DNA from: Hyphomicrobiales bacterium
GTDB lineage: Bacteria; Pseudomonadota; Alphaproteobacteria; Rhizobiales; Rhizobiaceae
Direction of reading: 5' to 3'
NCBI GenBank assembly: GCA_900470195.1
Contig: UEIJ01000029.1
Location: 62,001-126,000 of the forward strand
DNA: 64,000 nt
Positions 1 through 9,483 of the stretch are shown here, piece after piece (the first letter of the stretch is position 1; each line of letters begins with the position of its first letter). The notes beneath the pieces were generated by a model. It was not told where the DNA came from. It searched no databases and saw nothing but the letters and a program-made list of their open reading frames with translations. The translations under genes were made by a program, and so were the position numbers.

Positions 1-440
1 CCCTGTCCGGGAAAGGTAAATGCTACCGCCATTGATGCCTCGTTCTGGTTCTATGCATATGATAATGGTGAAACCGGTATCCATTTTCACCGCCATACCT
101 GCAATGAAATGCACAATTTGGCGCGATGTGCCTTAGCCTTGGGCGAAAAGTCAAGCATTTGTCGGTTTTTCGGGGATATCGCGCTTGCAAACAAGGGGAA
201 AAACACGTAATAGCCGCCCGTTCATTGTTTGGCACCAGCTGGGGGCTGAACGGAGGGCCGTGTCGTTAACTAGTTATTCAGTTAGAAATACGTTGGAAGT
301 CATAAGCGCTTCTGCCTCCCGTGTCTCCGCTCTCGACCGTCTCAAATACGCGTCCTTTCTTCACCGGTTTCCGGCAAAAGAGAAGTCGCAGGGGCTTAGC
401 CGCTGGTGTCGGCGTGATATAACGAAGAAAGGCAAAGCCA
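1..440. other. Non-coding region upstream of rpsF (leader/promoter)
   Basis: No convincing gene is visible in the first 440 bases. The short open frames on either strand have no family resemblance and no ribosome binding site. The 3' part is presumably the promoter and leader of the S6-S18-L9 operon. S6:S18 autoregulatory leaders are known in many bacteria; I could not confirm one here by eye. A GAAAGG ribosome binding site at about 427-432 precedes the rpsF ATG. Confidence 0.5.
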
Positions 441-896
441 ATGGCTCTTTATGAACATGTGCTTCTTGCCCGCCAGGACATTTCCCAGCAGCAGGTCGAC
501 GCTCTCGTCGAACAGTACAAGGGTGTCCTCGAAGCTAATGGCGGCAAGGTCGGTAAGGTCGAAAGCTGGGGTCTGCGTCCCCTCACCTACCGTATCAAGA
601 AGAATCGCAAGGCGTATTACACGCTCGTAAACATTGACGCTCCGGCTGCAGCCGTTGCCGAAATGGAACGCCAGATGCGCATCAACGAAGACGTTCTTCG
701 TTTCCTCACCGTTCGCGTTGAAGAACACGAAGAAGGCCAGTCGGCCATGCTCACCCGCCGTGACGACCGTCGCGAACGCGATGGTGATGATCGTCCGCGC
801 CGCCGTGAAGGCGGTTTCGATCGTGGTGATCGCGGCGACCGTGGTGATCGCGGTCCGCGCCGTCCGCGCGACAACGAAGCTGGTGAAGGAGCATAA
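441..896 (+). CDS. rpsF: 30S ribosomal protein S6
   Basis: Protein of 151 residues that binds 16S rRNA together with S18 in the platform of the small subunit. The N-terminal ~95 residues are the ferredoxin-like S6 fold (start [13 protein letters not shown], later [17 protein letters not shown]). After about residue 105 comes a highly charged tail of Arg, Asp and Gly with repeated RGD triplets, longer than the short acidic tail of E. coli S6. In DNA the tail is built of 9-bp near-repeats around 826-860. The start is supported by an AAAGG site 8 bases upstream. The stop lies 2 bases before rpsR, so the two are co-transcribed. Confidence 0.97.
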   Translation: MALYEHVLLARQDISQQQVDALVEQYKGVLEANGGKVGKVESWGLRPLTYRIKKNRKAYYTLVNIDAPAAAVAEMERQMRINEDVLRFLTVRVEEHEEGQSAMLTRRDDRRERDGDDRPRRREGGFDRGDRGDRGDRGPRRPRDNEAGEGA

Positions 897-898
897 TC

Positions 899-1147
899 AT
901 GGTTGATATCAATCAGATCCCGACCCGCCGTCCTTTCCATCGCCGTCGCAAGACGTGCCCGTTCTCCGGCGCAAACGCGCCGAAGATCGACTACAAGGAC
1001 ATCAAGCTTCTGCAGCGTTACATTTCCGAACGCGGCAAGATCGTTCCTTCCCGTATTACGGCTGTCAGCCAGAAGAAGCAGCGTGAACTCGCCAAGGCGA
1101 TCAAGCGCGCCCGTTTCCTCGGCCTGCTGCCTTACGTTGTGAAGTAA
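899..1147 (+). CDS. rpsR: 30S ribosomal protein S18
   Basis: Basic protein of 82 residues, the usual S18 length, and the partner of S6 on the 16S rRNA central domain. The core reads [20 protein letters not shown], followed by a typical ending with [21 protein letters not shown]. An AAGGAG site in the tail of rpsF precedes the ATG, and only two bases separate the genes. The N-terminus begins [18 protein letters not shown] and carries a CPFSG segment as in most S18 proteins. Confidence 0.97.
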   Translation: MVDINQIPTRRPFHRRRKTCPFSGANAPKIDYKDIKLLQRYISERGKIVPSRITAVSQKKQRELAKAIKRARFLGLLPYVVK

Positions 1148-1286
1148 GAACTAAAATTCGGGAGGTGGTTCGCTACCTCCCGTATTCTCCGTTGCGATGG
1201 GCGTAGCGGACGTACCAAAAACCCAAGTTGGGGCAGAGTCCTCTAACTGCACGAACCGGCAAGACCGGAGCAGGACAGCGAAACTG

Positions 1287-2258
1287 ATGAAATTCAATGG
1301 AACCATTATAGGTATCGGCATATTGGCGGGGCTTGCCTCGGCCTTGATGTCGTCCGGCGTCATCGTCCAGGATGGCGCGATGGCCGCTATGGCCATGGTT
1401 CTCTATTTCCTGACACCGCTTCCAATCTTCGTTGTCGCCCTTGGCTGGGGTTCAAGCGCCGGCATCATTGCCGCTGCCACAGCCACGGTTGCCGTCGGCG
1501 TTGTCGCCGTCCCGCTTGCAGCCCTCCTGATGGCGTTGACGAGCTTCGTTCCTGCAGCGACAGGCGCTTATCTTTCCGGCCTCGCGCGGCCAGCCGAAGA
1601 ACTCGGCGGACCGAAGGATATACTGGTCTGGTACCCGCTGTCGGACATCGTCTTCCGACTGGCCCTGATGGTGACGCTCAGCTTCATCGTCATTGGCGCA
1701 ATTCTCGGTTTCGGCCCGGACATGGCGCGTGAACTCGCAACTACGCTTATCGAGCGAGTTGCAGAAGCCGACCCCCAGTTCACAGCCAGCGACGACATTC
1801 GCGACAATGTGACCTCGCTGCTGATGGTCGCCTTGCCCGCAATCCAGCCGGCAACCTGCCTCGCTATACTGGTAGGCAATCTTTATCTGGCACAGCGCCT
1901 GATCTCGATGTCGGGTCGCCTGCGCCGTCCGCGCGACGACTGGCCCGCGACGCTGCGTATGCCACGCCCGGCCCTGCTTGTCTTCGCGGTCGCTCTTGCG
2001 GTTGCCTTTCTTCCCGGCGGCGCCGGATTGATCGCAACCGTCGTGGCTGGCGCTCTCAGCGCAGGCTTCATGATGTCAGGCCTTGCCATCATGCATTTCC
2101 GCACACGCGGCAAGGTTTGGCGCCCGGTGGCGCTCTGGCTCGCCTACTTTGCGATCATACTCTTCGCATTCCTGCTTTTCATCTTCATGGTTCTTGGACT
2201 TTTCGACACTTCGCGCGGCGCGCCGGTTTCGAAAATGCCGGGCACCGACAGTCAATAA
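1287..2258 (+). CDS. DUF2232 multi-pass membrane protein
   Basis: Integral membrane protein of 323 residues with about eight hydrophobic segments and almost no hydrophilic domain. It matches the DUF2232 family found at this place in alphaproteobacterial genomes; its biochemical role is unknown. An upstream in-frame start at 1197 exists, but the ATG at 1287 (MKFNGTIIGIG) begins just before the first membrane helix and is preferred. It sits between rpsR and rplI, 29 bases before L9, so it is very likely part of the ribosomal operon. The 139-base gap after rpsR contains no obvious terminator. Confidence 0.85.
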   Translation: MKFNGTIIGIGILAGLASALMSSGVIVQDGAMAAMAMVLYFLTPLPIFVVALGWGSSAGIIAAATATVAVGVVAVPLAALLMALTSFVPAATGAYLSGLARPAEELGGPKDILVWYPLSDIVFRLALMVTLSFIVIGAILGFGPDMARELATTLIERVAEADPQFTASDDIRDNVTSLLMVALPAIQPATCLAILVGNLYLAQRLISMSGRLRRPRDDWPATLRMPRPALLVFAVALAVAFLPGGAGLIATVVAGALSAGFMMSGLAIMHFRTRGKVWRPVALWLAYFAIILFAFLLFIFMVLGLFDTSRGAPVSKMPGTDSQ

Positions 2259-2287
2259 CCAAATCAGAAACTTGAAAGGAAACTCCA

Positions 2288-2857
2288 ATGGAAGTCATTC
2301 TTCTGGAACGCATTGGCCGCCTCGGCCAGATGGGCGAAACCGTCAAGGTCAAGGACGGCTATGCCCGTAACTTCCTGCTCCCGCAGGGCAAGGCTCTTCG
2401 TGCCAACGAAGCCAACAAGAAGAAGTTCGAAGGCCAGCGCGCCCAGCTCGAAGCCCAGAACCTGGAACGCAAGAACGAAGCCAGCGCCGTTGCTGAAAAG
2501 CTCAATGGCGAAAGCTTCATCGTCGTGCGTTCGGCTGGTGAAACCGGCCAGCTCTACGGTTCCGTTTCGACCCGTGACATCGCCGAAATCATTTCCGCCA
2601 ACGGCTTCACCCTGCACCGCAACCAGGTTGAACTGAACCACCCGATCAAGACGATCGGCCTGCACGAAGTCTCGATTTCGCTGCATCCGGAAGTTCAGGT
2701 TCAGGTCACCGTCAACATCGCCCGTTCGACCGAAGAAGCCGAACGCCAGGCAAAGGGTGAAGACCTGACCTCGATCGAAGCCATCTACGGCATCGAAGAA
2801 CAGCCTCTGTCGGAAGAAGTTTTCGACGACGAAGACAAAGCTGAAGATCAGGCTTAA
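2288..2857 (+). CDS. rplI: 50S ribosomal protein L9
   Basis: Protein of 189 residues, longer than the ~150 of E. coli L9 because of an acidic C-terminal extension ending in EDKAEDQA. The N-terminal domain has the L9 signature: [20 protein letters not shown], then [15 protein letters not shown] long charged helix (about 40-80) connects to the C-terminal domain, as in known L9 structures. A GAAAGGAAACTCC site precedes the ATG. It is the last gene of the S6-S18-DUF2232-L9 unit, and a strong terminator follows at 2932. Confidence 0.96.
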   Translation: MEVILLERIGRLGQMGETVKVKDGYARNFLLPQGKALRANEANKKKFEGQRAQLEAQNLERKNEASAVAEKLNGESFIVVRSAGETGQLYGSVSTRDIAEIISANGFTLHRNQVELNHPIKTIGLHEVSISLHPEVQVQVTVNIARSTEEAERQAKGEDLTSIEAIYGIEEQPLSEEVFDDEDKAEDQA

Positions 2858-2931
2858 TTAGCCACCTATTATCCGTGGGAATGCCCGGCCAACCGGCGCT
2901 CATTCCCATCGTGGTAAACTTTATATGATCG

Positions 2932-2958
2932 TGCCCGGCGGCCTCCGCCGGGCATTTT
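2932..2958 (+). terminator. Rho-independent terminator after rplI
   Basis: A perfect 10-bp stem (TGCCCGGCGG / CCGCCGGGCA) with a 3-base loop is followed by TTTTCTCTTTT. It closes the ribosomal operon. A second, weaker hairpin (TGGGAATG / CATTCCCA) lies just upstream at 2876-2908. Confidence 0.9.
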
Positions 2959-3181
2959 CTCTTTTCAGATCGATAAAACTCCCTATTCTGTTCATTAGTA
3001 TTGGATTGCAGAGGGTGCCGACGGAAACGTCTGCGTTGCTCGGGCGCTCCCAAGGCCGATTGACCGAGTGGGATATTGCCTGAAATCTGATGACAGAGCG
3101 GCTCTGATGTCATGCACCGCCGCCTGCCATGCAAACGCATGGACGTGCACTCGCTTCGATCCTGGAGAGGAGATGGGGCCG
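2959..3181 (+). promoter_or_regulatory. Leader region upstream of cfa
   Basis: With the preferred cfa start, about 320 bases between rplI and cfa hold no gene. The first third contains the rplI terminator and the rest should contain the cfa promoter. A purine-rich ribosome binding site, GGAGAGGAG, lies at 3164-3172. An open frame in phase with cfa runs back to 3068, but its residues look unlike the family. Confidence 0.45.
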
Positions 3182-4462
3182 ATGTATGGAATGATGCGTA
3201 CTGTTCTTTCGCATATGATTAAAACCGGAGACCTGACCGTCACCGATTCTAGTGGTGCGCGTTCGCGGTATGGCGACAAGACCGGAGTGCCGGTTCATAT
3301 ACACTTCAAGACAAAACACGCCGAGCGCGCCGTAGCGCTCGACCCCGAATTGAAACTCGCCGAATGTTTCATGGACGGCGAGATCGATTTTCTGGACGGG
3401 GATATCTACACGCTGCTTCAGATCGTATTCGAAAACACCGGACCGACAGCTGCGACAGAACCGTGGATGAAGGCGCTGGCAAAGCTGCGCATTTTGTTCC
3501 GCCGCTTCCAGCAGATGAACACGATTTCGCGGTCATCGAGCAATATCAAAAGTCATTATGATCTCTCTGGCGAGCTTTACGACCTGTTTCTCGATCCCGA
3601 CAAGCAGTATTCCTGCGCCTATTTCGATCCGCCGAACGCCACACTTGCCGAGGCACAGCTTGCCAAGAAACGCCACATCGCCGCCAAGATGCTGGTGAAG
3701 GAAGGTGACAAGGTGCTCGATATCGGCTGCGGCTGGGGGGGCATGGGGCTTTATCTTGCCCGCCACCTCAAGGCCAATGTCACCGGCGTAACCTTATCCG
3801 AAGAGCAGCACGCTATCGCCAACCAGCGCGCCGCCGACGAGGGGCTTTCGGATCGCGCCAAGTTCGAGCTGACGGATTACCGCAATATCGACGACAAGTT
3901 CGACCGGCTGGTTTCGGTCGGCATGTTCGAGCATGTCGGCGTCGGCCATTTTGCGGAATATTTCCAGCATGTGGCGCGACTGATGAAGCCGGACGGCGTT
4001 TTCCTGCTCCATGCCATCGGCCGGTCCGACGGGCCGGGCGCAACCAATCCGTTCATCCGCAAGTATATCTTCCCGGGCGGCTACATCCCGGCCCTGTCGG
4101 AAGTGCTGCCGCATATCGAAAAGGCCGGACTTTATGTCACCGACATAGAAATCCTGCGGCTGCATTATGCGGAAACGCTGAAAGCGTGGCGCCAAGCATT
4201 TATGGCCAACCGCGACAAGGCCAAGGCGCTTTATGACGAACGCTTCTGCCGCATGTGGGAATTTTATCTGGCCGCATCGGAAAGCGCGTTCCGCTGGCAG
4301 AACATGATGGTGTTCCACATCCAGATCGCCCACAAGCAGGAATCCGTTCCGCTTACCCGCAACTATATCGAGGCCGAGGAAAAGCGTCTCAAACGTCTCG
4401 ACAGTGCACCAAAAGGGGCCAATAGCGAGGTGCGGGCAGTCAAGAAAAGCATGAACGCTTGA
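3182..4462 (+). CDS. cfa: Cyclopropane-fatty-acyl-phospholipid synthase
   Basis: Enzyme of 426 residues that transfers a methylene group from S-adenosylmethionine to unsaturated acyl chains of membrane phospholipids. The SAM-binding motif VLDIGCGWGG lies about 180 residues in, followed by GVTLSEEQHAIANQRA and YRNIDDKFDRLVSVGMFEHVG, all typical of the family. The C-terminal half carries the conserved YFPGGYIP-like segment (here YIFPGGYIP). The start is chosen at 3182 because GGAGAGGAG lies 9 bases upstream; a longer in-frame start at 3068 and another ATG at 3173 are possible. It is monocistronic, convergent with the downstream permease gene, and shares a 17-bp stem terminator with it. Confidence 0.93.
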   Translation: MYGMMRTVLSHMIKTGDLTVTDSSGARSRYGDKTGVPVHIHFKTKHAERAVALDPELKLAECFMDGEIDFLDGDIYTLLQIVFENTGPTAATEPWMKALAKLRILFRRFQQMNTISRSSSNIKSHYDLSGELYDLFLDPDKQYSCAYFDPPNATLAEAQLAKKRHIAAKMLVKEGDKVLDIGCGWGGMGLYLARHLKANVTGVTLSEEQHAIANQRAADEGLSDRAKFELTDYRNIDDKFDRLVSVGMFEHVGVGHFAEYFQHVARLMKPDGVFLLHAIGRSDGPGATNPFIRKYIFPGGYIPALSEVLPHIEKAGLYVTDIEILRLHYAETLKAWRQAFMANRDKAKALYDERFCRMWEFYLAASESAFRWQNMMVFHIQIAHKQESVPLTRNYIEAEEKRLKRLDSAPKGANSEVRAVKKSMNA

Positions 4463-4481
4463 GATAAAGCCGTTTGCCTTG

Positions 4482-4518
4482 AATAAGCGGGCTGCTCCGA
4501 TGGAGCAGCCCGCTTATT
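4482..4518. terminator. Bidirectional terminator between cfa and the nucleoside permease
   Basis: A perfect 17-bp stem with a 3-base loop (arms 4482-4498 and 4502-4518) contains GCGGGCTGCTCC on the forward arm. It is flanked by A/T-rich ends on both sides and sits between two convergent genes. Confidence 0.9.
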
Positions 4519-4524
4519 CTGATC

Positions 4525-5538
4525 TTATTGCGACTTGGGGACGCCATCCTTCCACTTGTCCCAATGGGTAACGATGTCGCTCACGACCGGAGCACCGACA
4601 AGATAAATGTTCTCGACCGTTTCAGCGAACCCGCCAGCCGTTTCCCCTGGCGCCGGATCCAGATGCTGCAGCGTGGTTTCATTGGGATTTCCCTGATCGA
4701 AGTTCACGGAGCCGCGCAGGCTGAGGACACGGTCTGTGCCATGCTGACGCTTGATAACGAGCGCAAGCGCCGCAGCTTCCATCTCGGTGGCGAGATAGTC
4801 GTCGGCCCCGTAGAGCTTGGCAATATACTGAGCCTCTTTCGACAGTCCCGGACCGTGGAAGAATGTATCTCCGGTCATATGCGTGCCCGTCTTCAAGGCT
4901 GGCTTGGCTTGTGCGGCCGCGTCCGGATAGCGCTTGCGATAAGCCTGGGCCTCCGGCGAATCGCGAAGTTCCACAGCGGAGCCCAGACGAACCGCTGCGG
5001 CGACCAGTTCAGGATTGAGCTTGAAAACGCGATATTCCTCATAGCCCTTCCGCGGCATGAATACCGGCTCACCGGGCTTGCCTTCCTCCGGCGCCCAACG
5101 ATGGCCCAGATCGTAATCGACGAGCCACGTGGCCCAGCTCACGTCGCCGATCGTGCCGCGAGAAGGCGGTGTTCCGGCGACACCCGAGAGGATGTAGTAG
5201 GCTTTGGAAAAGTCGAAAGCGGGGTCGAGCAAAATAGCCTGCATACTGGCTGAGGAGTTCACCTTCCCCATACCGAGAACGGAGCCGCAGACGCCATTTT
5301 CGTTGCAATAGACGGGCTTCAAGGCGCCCTTCACCTCAATGGGTTTGGCATCCTTCCAATAATGCTCATACCACTGTTGAAACTCACCGGCACGATCGCC
5401 GCTATTCTGCCCGATCTCGAACATGGCGGCGATGAACACTTTGACCTCGATCGGTTCCGACGCGGCCAGCGAAACGGCTGGTGAAGAAAAGAGCGCCAGC
5501 GCTGTCAGAAGCCAGGCTGCAATGGTGCGGTGTCGCAT
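4525..5538 (-). CDS. Purine nucleoside permease (NUP family), exported
   Basis: Protein of 337 residues of the NUP family, whose fungal members take up purine nucleosides and resemble nucleoside phosphorylases. The N-terminus MRHRTIAAWLLTALALFSSPAVSLAASE is a clear signal peptide, so the mature protein is periplasmic. Family segments include YILSGVAGTPPSRGTIGDV, TGDTFFHGPGLSKEA and TEMEAAALALV, the last resembling the phosphorylase substrate pocket. The start at 5538 has a GAGGAA site 6 bases upstream; an in-frame start 18 codons earlier is less likely because it precedes the signal sequence. It is divergent from dnaB. Whether the bacterial protein transports or cleaves nucleosides cannot be told from sequence. 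Confidence 0.85.
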   Translation of the reverse strand: MRHRTIAAWLLTALALFSSPAVSLAASEPIEVKVFIAAMFEIGQNSGDRAGEFQQWYEHYWKDAKPIEVKGALKPVYCNENGVCGSVLGMGKVNSSASMQAILLDPAFDFSKAYYILSGVAGTPPSRGTIGDVSWATWLVDYDLGHRWAPEEGKPGEPVFMPRKGYEEYRVFKLNPELVAAAVRLGSAVELRDSPEAQAYRKRYPDAAAQAKPALKTGTHMTGDTFFHGPGLSKEAQYIAKLYGADDYLATEMEAAALALVIKRQHGTDRVLSLRGSVNFDQGNPNETTLQHLDPAPGETAGGFAETVENIYLVGAPVVSDIVTHWDKWKDGVPKSQ

Positions 5539-5798
5539 GAATATTCCTCGTGAATGTAAGCCGGGCTTTGCGATAGTGCCCGCACAGGTCATAGATTATC
5601 GGGTCGGGAGAAGATTAGTATCGCCGATCGCTCACCACAATCTCCGTCAACAGGAAGTGCAAAAAGGCGACGCCTGAACTGTGGATCAGTGTGAATCATG
5701 GTATAGCTTTTCTCTTCCAGCAGGAATCATCCGAAGCCTCGTTGCGTTTGGCATCGCTTGAGGGCTAGCTGGTTGCATCAGGGACAGGAATTGGAATC

Positions 5799-7304
5799 AT
5801 GGCGGAAGCGGCGGTACGCAAACTCGACGACGCGCGAGAGCAGAAAGACGCGCTCTATCGCGAAGCACCCCACAATATTGAGGCGGAACAGGCGCTACTC
5901 GGCGCCATTCTGATCAATAACGATGCGTTTTACCGGGTATCGGACTTCCTCAAGCCTACCCATTTCTTCGAGCCGCTGCATCGCCGCATCTACGAGATCA
6001 CCACCGACCTCATCCGCGTCGGCAAGATGGCCAATCCGGTGACGATGAAGACCTTCCTGCCCACCGAAGGCAAGGTGGGCGATCTCACCATCTTCCAGTA
6101 TGTGACACGCCTCGCTACCGAAGCCGTCACCATCATCAACGCCGAAGATTACGGCCGTGCCATCTACGATCTTGCGACACGTCGCGCTTTGATCGGCATC
6201 GGCGAAGACATGGTGAATGTTGCCTATGACGCGCCTGTCGACATGGCGCCGCAGGAACAGATTGAGGATGCCGAACGCCGCCTGTTCGAGCTGGCTGAAA
6301 CCGGCCGTTACGATGGCGGCTTCCTGCCATTCAAGGATGCCGTCACCACCGCCGTGGACATGGCCAATGCGGCTTTCATGCGCGATGGCCATCTTTCCGG
6401 CATTTCGACCGGCATCCATTCGCTGGATGCCAAGATGGGTGGCTTGCAGCCTTCCGACTTGATCATCCTTGCCGGCCGTCCCGGTATGGGCAAGACCTCG
6501 CTTGCCACCAATATCGCCTTCAACATCGCCAACGCCTATGAAGGCGAACAGCAGGCCGATGGATCGATGAAGGCGGTCAATGGCGGCGTCGTCGGGTTCT
6601 TCTCGCTCGAAATGTCGGCGGAACAGCTCGCAACCCGTATCATTTCCGAGCAGACGGAAGTTTCCTCGTCAAAAATTCGCCGCGGTGACATCACCGAGAC
6701 CGACTTTGAGAAGCTCGTCGCCTGCTCGCAGGTTATGCAGAAAATCCCGCTCTATATCGACCAGACCGGTGGTATCTCCATTGCGCAGCTCGCCGCTCGT
6801 GCCCGTCGCCTCAAGCGCCAGCGCGGCCTCGACGTTCTCGTCATCGACTACGTACAGCTGATGACCGGCTCATCGAAAGCCTCTGCACAGAACCGCGTGC
6901 AGGAAATCACCGAAATCACCACCGGCCTCAAGGCGCTCGGCAAGGAACTCAACGTTCCCATCATTGCGCTTTCACAGCTCTCCCGTCAGGTGGAAAGCCG
7001 CGACGACAAGCGCCCGCAGCTCTCCGACCTTCGCGAATCGGGCTCCATCGAGCAGGATGCCGACGTCGTGCTCTTCGTGTTCCGCGAGGAATATTACGTG
7101 AAGAATCTCGAGCCACGTGATGAGTTCGATCCGAAATACGAGGAATGGAAACAGCATTTTGAAAAAGTCCGCGGCACTGCCGATGTCATCATCGCCAAAC
7201 AGCGTCACGGGCCTACCGGGACCGTCAAGCTCGCCTTCCAGTCTGAGTTCACGCGATTTGCAGATCTGGCCGAAGGTTCCTATCTCCCGGAACAGTATGA
7301 ATAG
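5799..7304 (+). CDS. dnaB: Replicative DNA helicase DnaB
   Basis: Hexameric 5'-3' helicase of the replication fork, 501 residues. The N-terminal domain begins around residue 22 with PHNIEAEQALLGAILI, the region that binds primase. The RecA-like domain has Walker A AGRPGMGKTS near residue 225 and Walker B LDVLVIDYVQLM near 347, followed by the conserved SQLSRQVESRDDKRPQLSDL segment. A GGACAGGAATTGGAATC leader precedes the ATG. There is no intein. It heads the forward cluster dnaB-radA-cvpA-purF. The alanine racemase gene often found next to dnaB in relatives is absent here; radA follows after 27 bases. Confidence 0.97.
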   Translation: MAEAAVRKLDDAREQKDALYREAPHNIEAEQALLGAILINNDAFYRVSDFLKPTHFFEPLHRRIYEITTDLIRVGKMANPVTMKTFLPTEGKVGDLTIFQYVTRLATEAVTIINAEDYGRAIYDLATRRALIGIGEDMVNVAYDAPVDMAPQEQIEDAERRLFELAETGRYDGGFLPFKDAVTTAVDMANAAFMRDGHLSGISTGIHSLDAKMGGLQPSDLIILAGRPGMGKTSLATNIAFNIANAYEGEQQADGSMKAVNGGVVGFFSLEMSAEQLATRIISEQTEVSSSKIRRGDITETDFEKLVACSQVMQKIPLYIDQTGGISIAQLAARARRLKRQRGLDVLVIDYVQLMTGSSKASAQNRVQEITEITTGLKALGKELNVPIIALSQLSRQVESRDDKRPQLSDLRESGSIEQDADVVLFVFREEYYVKNLEPRDEFDPKYEEWKQHFEKVRGTADVIIAKQRHGPTGTVKLAFQSEFTRFADLAEGSYLPEQYE

Positions 7305-7331
7305 TTTTTCCGATCTTAAAGGGCGCGTCTG

Positions 7332-8726
7332 ATGGCCAAGGCGCGCGTTCAGTTCGTCTGTCAGAATTGCGGCACGATTCATTCGCGCTGGGCGGGCAAG
7401 TGCGACTCCTGCGGCGAGTGGAACACGCTTGTCGAGGAAGGCACCAATAGCGGCATCGGCTCCGGCCCCGGTGCCATGCTGTCCAAGCGCAAGGGGCGCG
7501 CCGTCGCCCTCACCTCGCTCTCCGGCGACATAGAGGATGCGCCTCGTATCATTTCCGGCATCAGCGAGCTTGACCGCGTGACTGGCGGCGGTTTCGTGCG
7601 CGGTTCCGCGCTTCTCATCGGCGGCGATCCGGGTATCGGCAAATCCACGCTTTTGACACAGGCAGCGGCAGCCCTTTCCAATCGCGGCCATCGCATCGTC
7701 TATGTTTCGGGCGAAGAAGCCGTCGCACAGATCCGGCTGCGCGCGCAGCGCCTGGGTGTGGCGTCGTCAGCGGTGGAGCTTGCCGCCGAAACCAATGTCG
7801 AAGACATTATCGCCACTATTTCAGACGCCAAACGGCCCGATCTTGTCATCATCGATTCGATCCAGACGCTGTGGACCGATATGGCGGATTCGGCACCGGG
7901 AACCGTGACACAGGTTCGATCTTCCGCGCAGGCGTTGATCCGCTATGCCAAGCAGACCGGCGCCGCTGTGGTGCTTGTCGGCCATGTCACCAAGGAAGGT
8001 CAGATTGCTGGCCCCCGCGTGGTCGAACACATGGTTGACGGCGTTCTCTATTTCGAGGGCGAAGGCGGACACCATTATCGCATCCTGCGTACCGTGAAGA
8101 ACCGTTTCGGTCCGACTGACGAGATCGGCGTCTTCGAAATGTCCGACGGCGGCCTGCGCGAGGTTTCAAATCCGTCCGAGCTTTTCCTTGGTGAGCGCAA
8201 TGCCAAGGCTCCCGGCGCCGCCGTCTTCGCCGGCATGGAAGGCACGCGCCCTGTTCTGGTAGAAATACAGGCGCTCGTCGCGCCCTCCTCGCTCGGCACG
8301 CCGCGTCGTGCGGTGGTCGGCTGGGACGGCGGACGGCTTGCGATGATCCTCGCCGTTCTCGAATCGCATTGCGGCGTTCGTTTCGGCCAGCACGATGTCT
8401 ATCTGAATGTTGCAGGCGGTTATCGCATCAGCGAGCCTGCTGCCGATATAGCTGTGGCTGCCGCACTGGTTTCATCCATGGCCGGTATTGCCCTTCCGCC
8501 AGATTGTGTTTATTTCGGCGAAATCAGCCTTTCCGGTGCTGTTCGTGCGGTAACGCATGCGGTACAGAGGCTCAAGGAAGCGGAGAAACTCGGCTTCCGG
8601 CAGGCAGAAGTGCCCGGCGGCAGTGGCGAACTCTGGAAAGATCGCAGCTTCCGTTTGATGGAAACTTCGGCTCTGCCCGATCTGGTGGCACGCATCGCGG
8701 CTTCGGGCTCCGGAAAGAAGCAATAA
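7332..8726 (+). CDS. radA: DNA repair protein RadA (Sms)
   Basis: RadA of 464 residues helps process recombination intermediates. All modules are present: an N-terminal C4 zinc finger (Cys10, Cys13, Cys24, Cys27), a RecA-like ATPase with Walker A GGDPGIGKST near residue 97, the RadA-specific KNRFG motif near residue 256, and a C-terminal Lon-like domain (VYLNVAGGYRISEPAADIAVAAALVSS region). It starts 27 bases after dnaB, which suggests co-transcription. Confidence 0.96.
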   Translation: MAKARVQFVCQNCGTIHSRWAGKCDSCGEWNTLVEEGTNSGIGSGPGAMLSKRKGRAVALTSLSGDIEDAPRIISGISELDRVTGGGFVRGSALLIGGDPGIGKSTLLTQAAAALSNRGHRIVYVSGEEAVAQIRLRAQRLGVASSAVELAAETNVEDIIATISDAKRPDLVIIDSIQTLWTDMADSAPGTVTQVRSSAQALIRYAKQTGAAVVLVGHVTKEGQIAGPRVVEHMVDGVLYFEGEGGHHYRILRTVKNRFGPTDEIGVFEMSDGGLREVSNPSELFLGERNAKAPGAAVFAGMEGTRPVLVEIQALVAPSSLGTPRRAVVGWDGGRLAMILAVLESHCGVRFGQHDVYLNVAGGYRISEPAADIAVAAALVSSMAGIALPPDCVYFGEISLSGAVRAVTHAVQRLKEAEKLGFRQAEVPGGSGELWKDRSFRLMETSALPDLVARIAASGSGKKQ

Positions 8727-8839
8727 ATCTGGAAATTGCTCACTGGAAGAATCTGTCAACCTTCCGGTGATAAGCTCCAGCATCTTTGACTGCCCTGCGC
8801 ACTGAAATGATTGCGCAAAATAACTGAGGACAGGCCAGA

Positions 8840-9436
8840 ATGCCGATAACCATGCTTGATGGAATTCTACTCGGGATAACGCTGGTTTCAGCCGTTCTGG
8901 CGATGGTTCGCGGGTTCTCCCGCGAAGTGCTGTCGCTGGTATCATGGGCTGCAGCTGCCGCTGCAGCGGTACTTTTTTATAAGCCGGTACTGCCTTTTTT
9001 GAAGCCCTACATCAGCAATGAGACCATTGCGATGATAGCAGCGATGGCTGCTGTATTCCTTGTCGTATTGATTGTCGTTTCGCTAATTACCATGAAGATC
9101 GCCGACTTCATCATCGATAGCCGTATCGGTGCGCTCGACCGAACGCTCGGCTTCCTCTTCGGGGCCGCGCGCGGCGTTCTTATCGTGGTCGTGTCCATGT
9201 TGATTGTGAACTGGCTCGTGCCAAGCAACCAGCCTACTTGGATAACAAACGCGAAGTCGAAGCCAATGCTCGATTCCTTTGGTGTAGAAATCATGGGAAT
9301 TGCGGAGAAACTTGCTTCCCTCATGCCCAATGATCCGGGCGCGGTGGTAGATCGATTCAAATCTCAACAGACTGCTCCCGCTTCGGGTGAGCAGGAAGAA
9401 GCGCCGGTTCCGGACGATACGCCTGCGCAGCAGTAA
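8840..9436 (+). CDS. cvpA: CvpA family membrane protein
   Basis: Membrane protein of 198 residues with four predicted helices (about residues 5-25, 30-50, 63-85, 103-125). It carries the CvpA motif VRGFSREVLSLVSW near the first loop and GALDRTLGFLFGAARGVL before the fourth helix. The C-terminal 30 residues are hydrophilic and rich in Glu, Pro and Gln. CvpA is linked to colicin V production and envelope homeostasis; its molecular activity is unclear. The gene lies directly upstream of purF, as in many proteobacteria. Confidence 0.9.
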   Translation: MPITMLDGILLGITLVSAVLAMVRGFSREVLSLVSWAAAAAAAVLFYKPVLPFLKPYISNETIAMIAAMAAVFLVVLIVVSLITMKIADFIIDSRIGALDRTLGFLFGAARGVLIVVVSMLIVNWLVPSNQPTWITNAKSKPMLDSFGVEIMGIAEKLASLMPNDPGAVVDRFKSQQTAPASGEQEEAPVPDDTPAQQ

Positions 9437-9454
9437 GCCGTTTCGAACATCGGG

Positions 9455-9483
9455 AAGCCGTCAGCCTTGCTGGCGGCTTTTCC
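9455..9483 (+). terminator. Probable terminator after cvpA
   Basis: AAGCCGTCA and TGGCGGCTT form an 8-of-9 stem followed by TTTTCC. It implies that purF has its own promoter in the following 230 bases. Confidence 0.7.

Noticed and set aside
23-235. 70-residue reverse frame in the region before rpsF
   Set aside because: No ribosome binding site, odd composition, no family resemblance.
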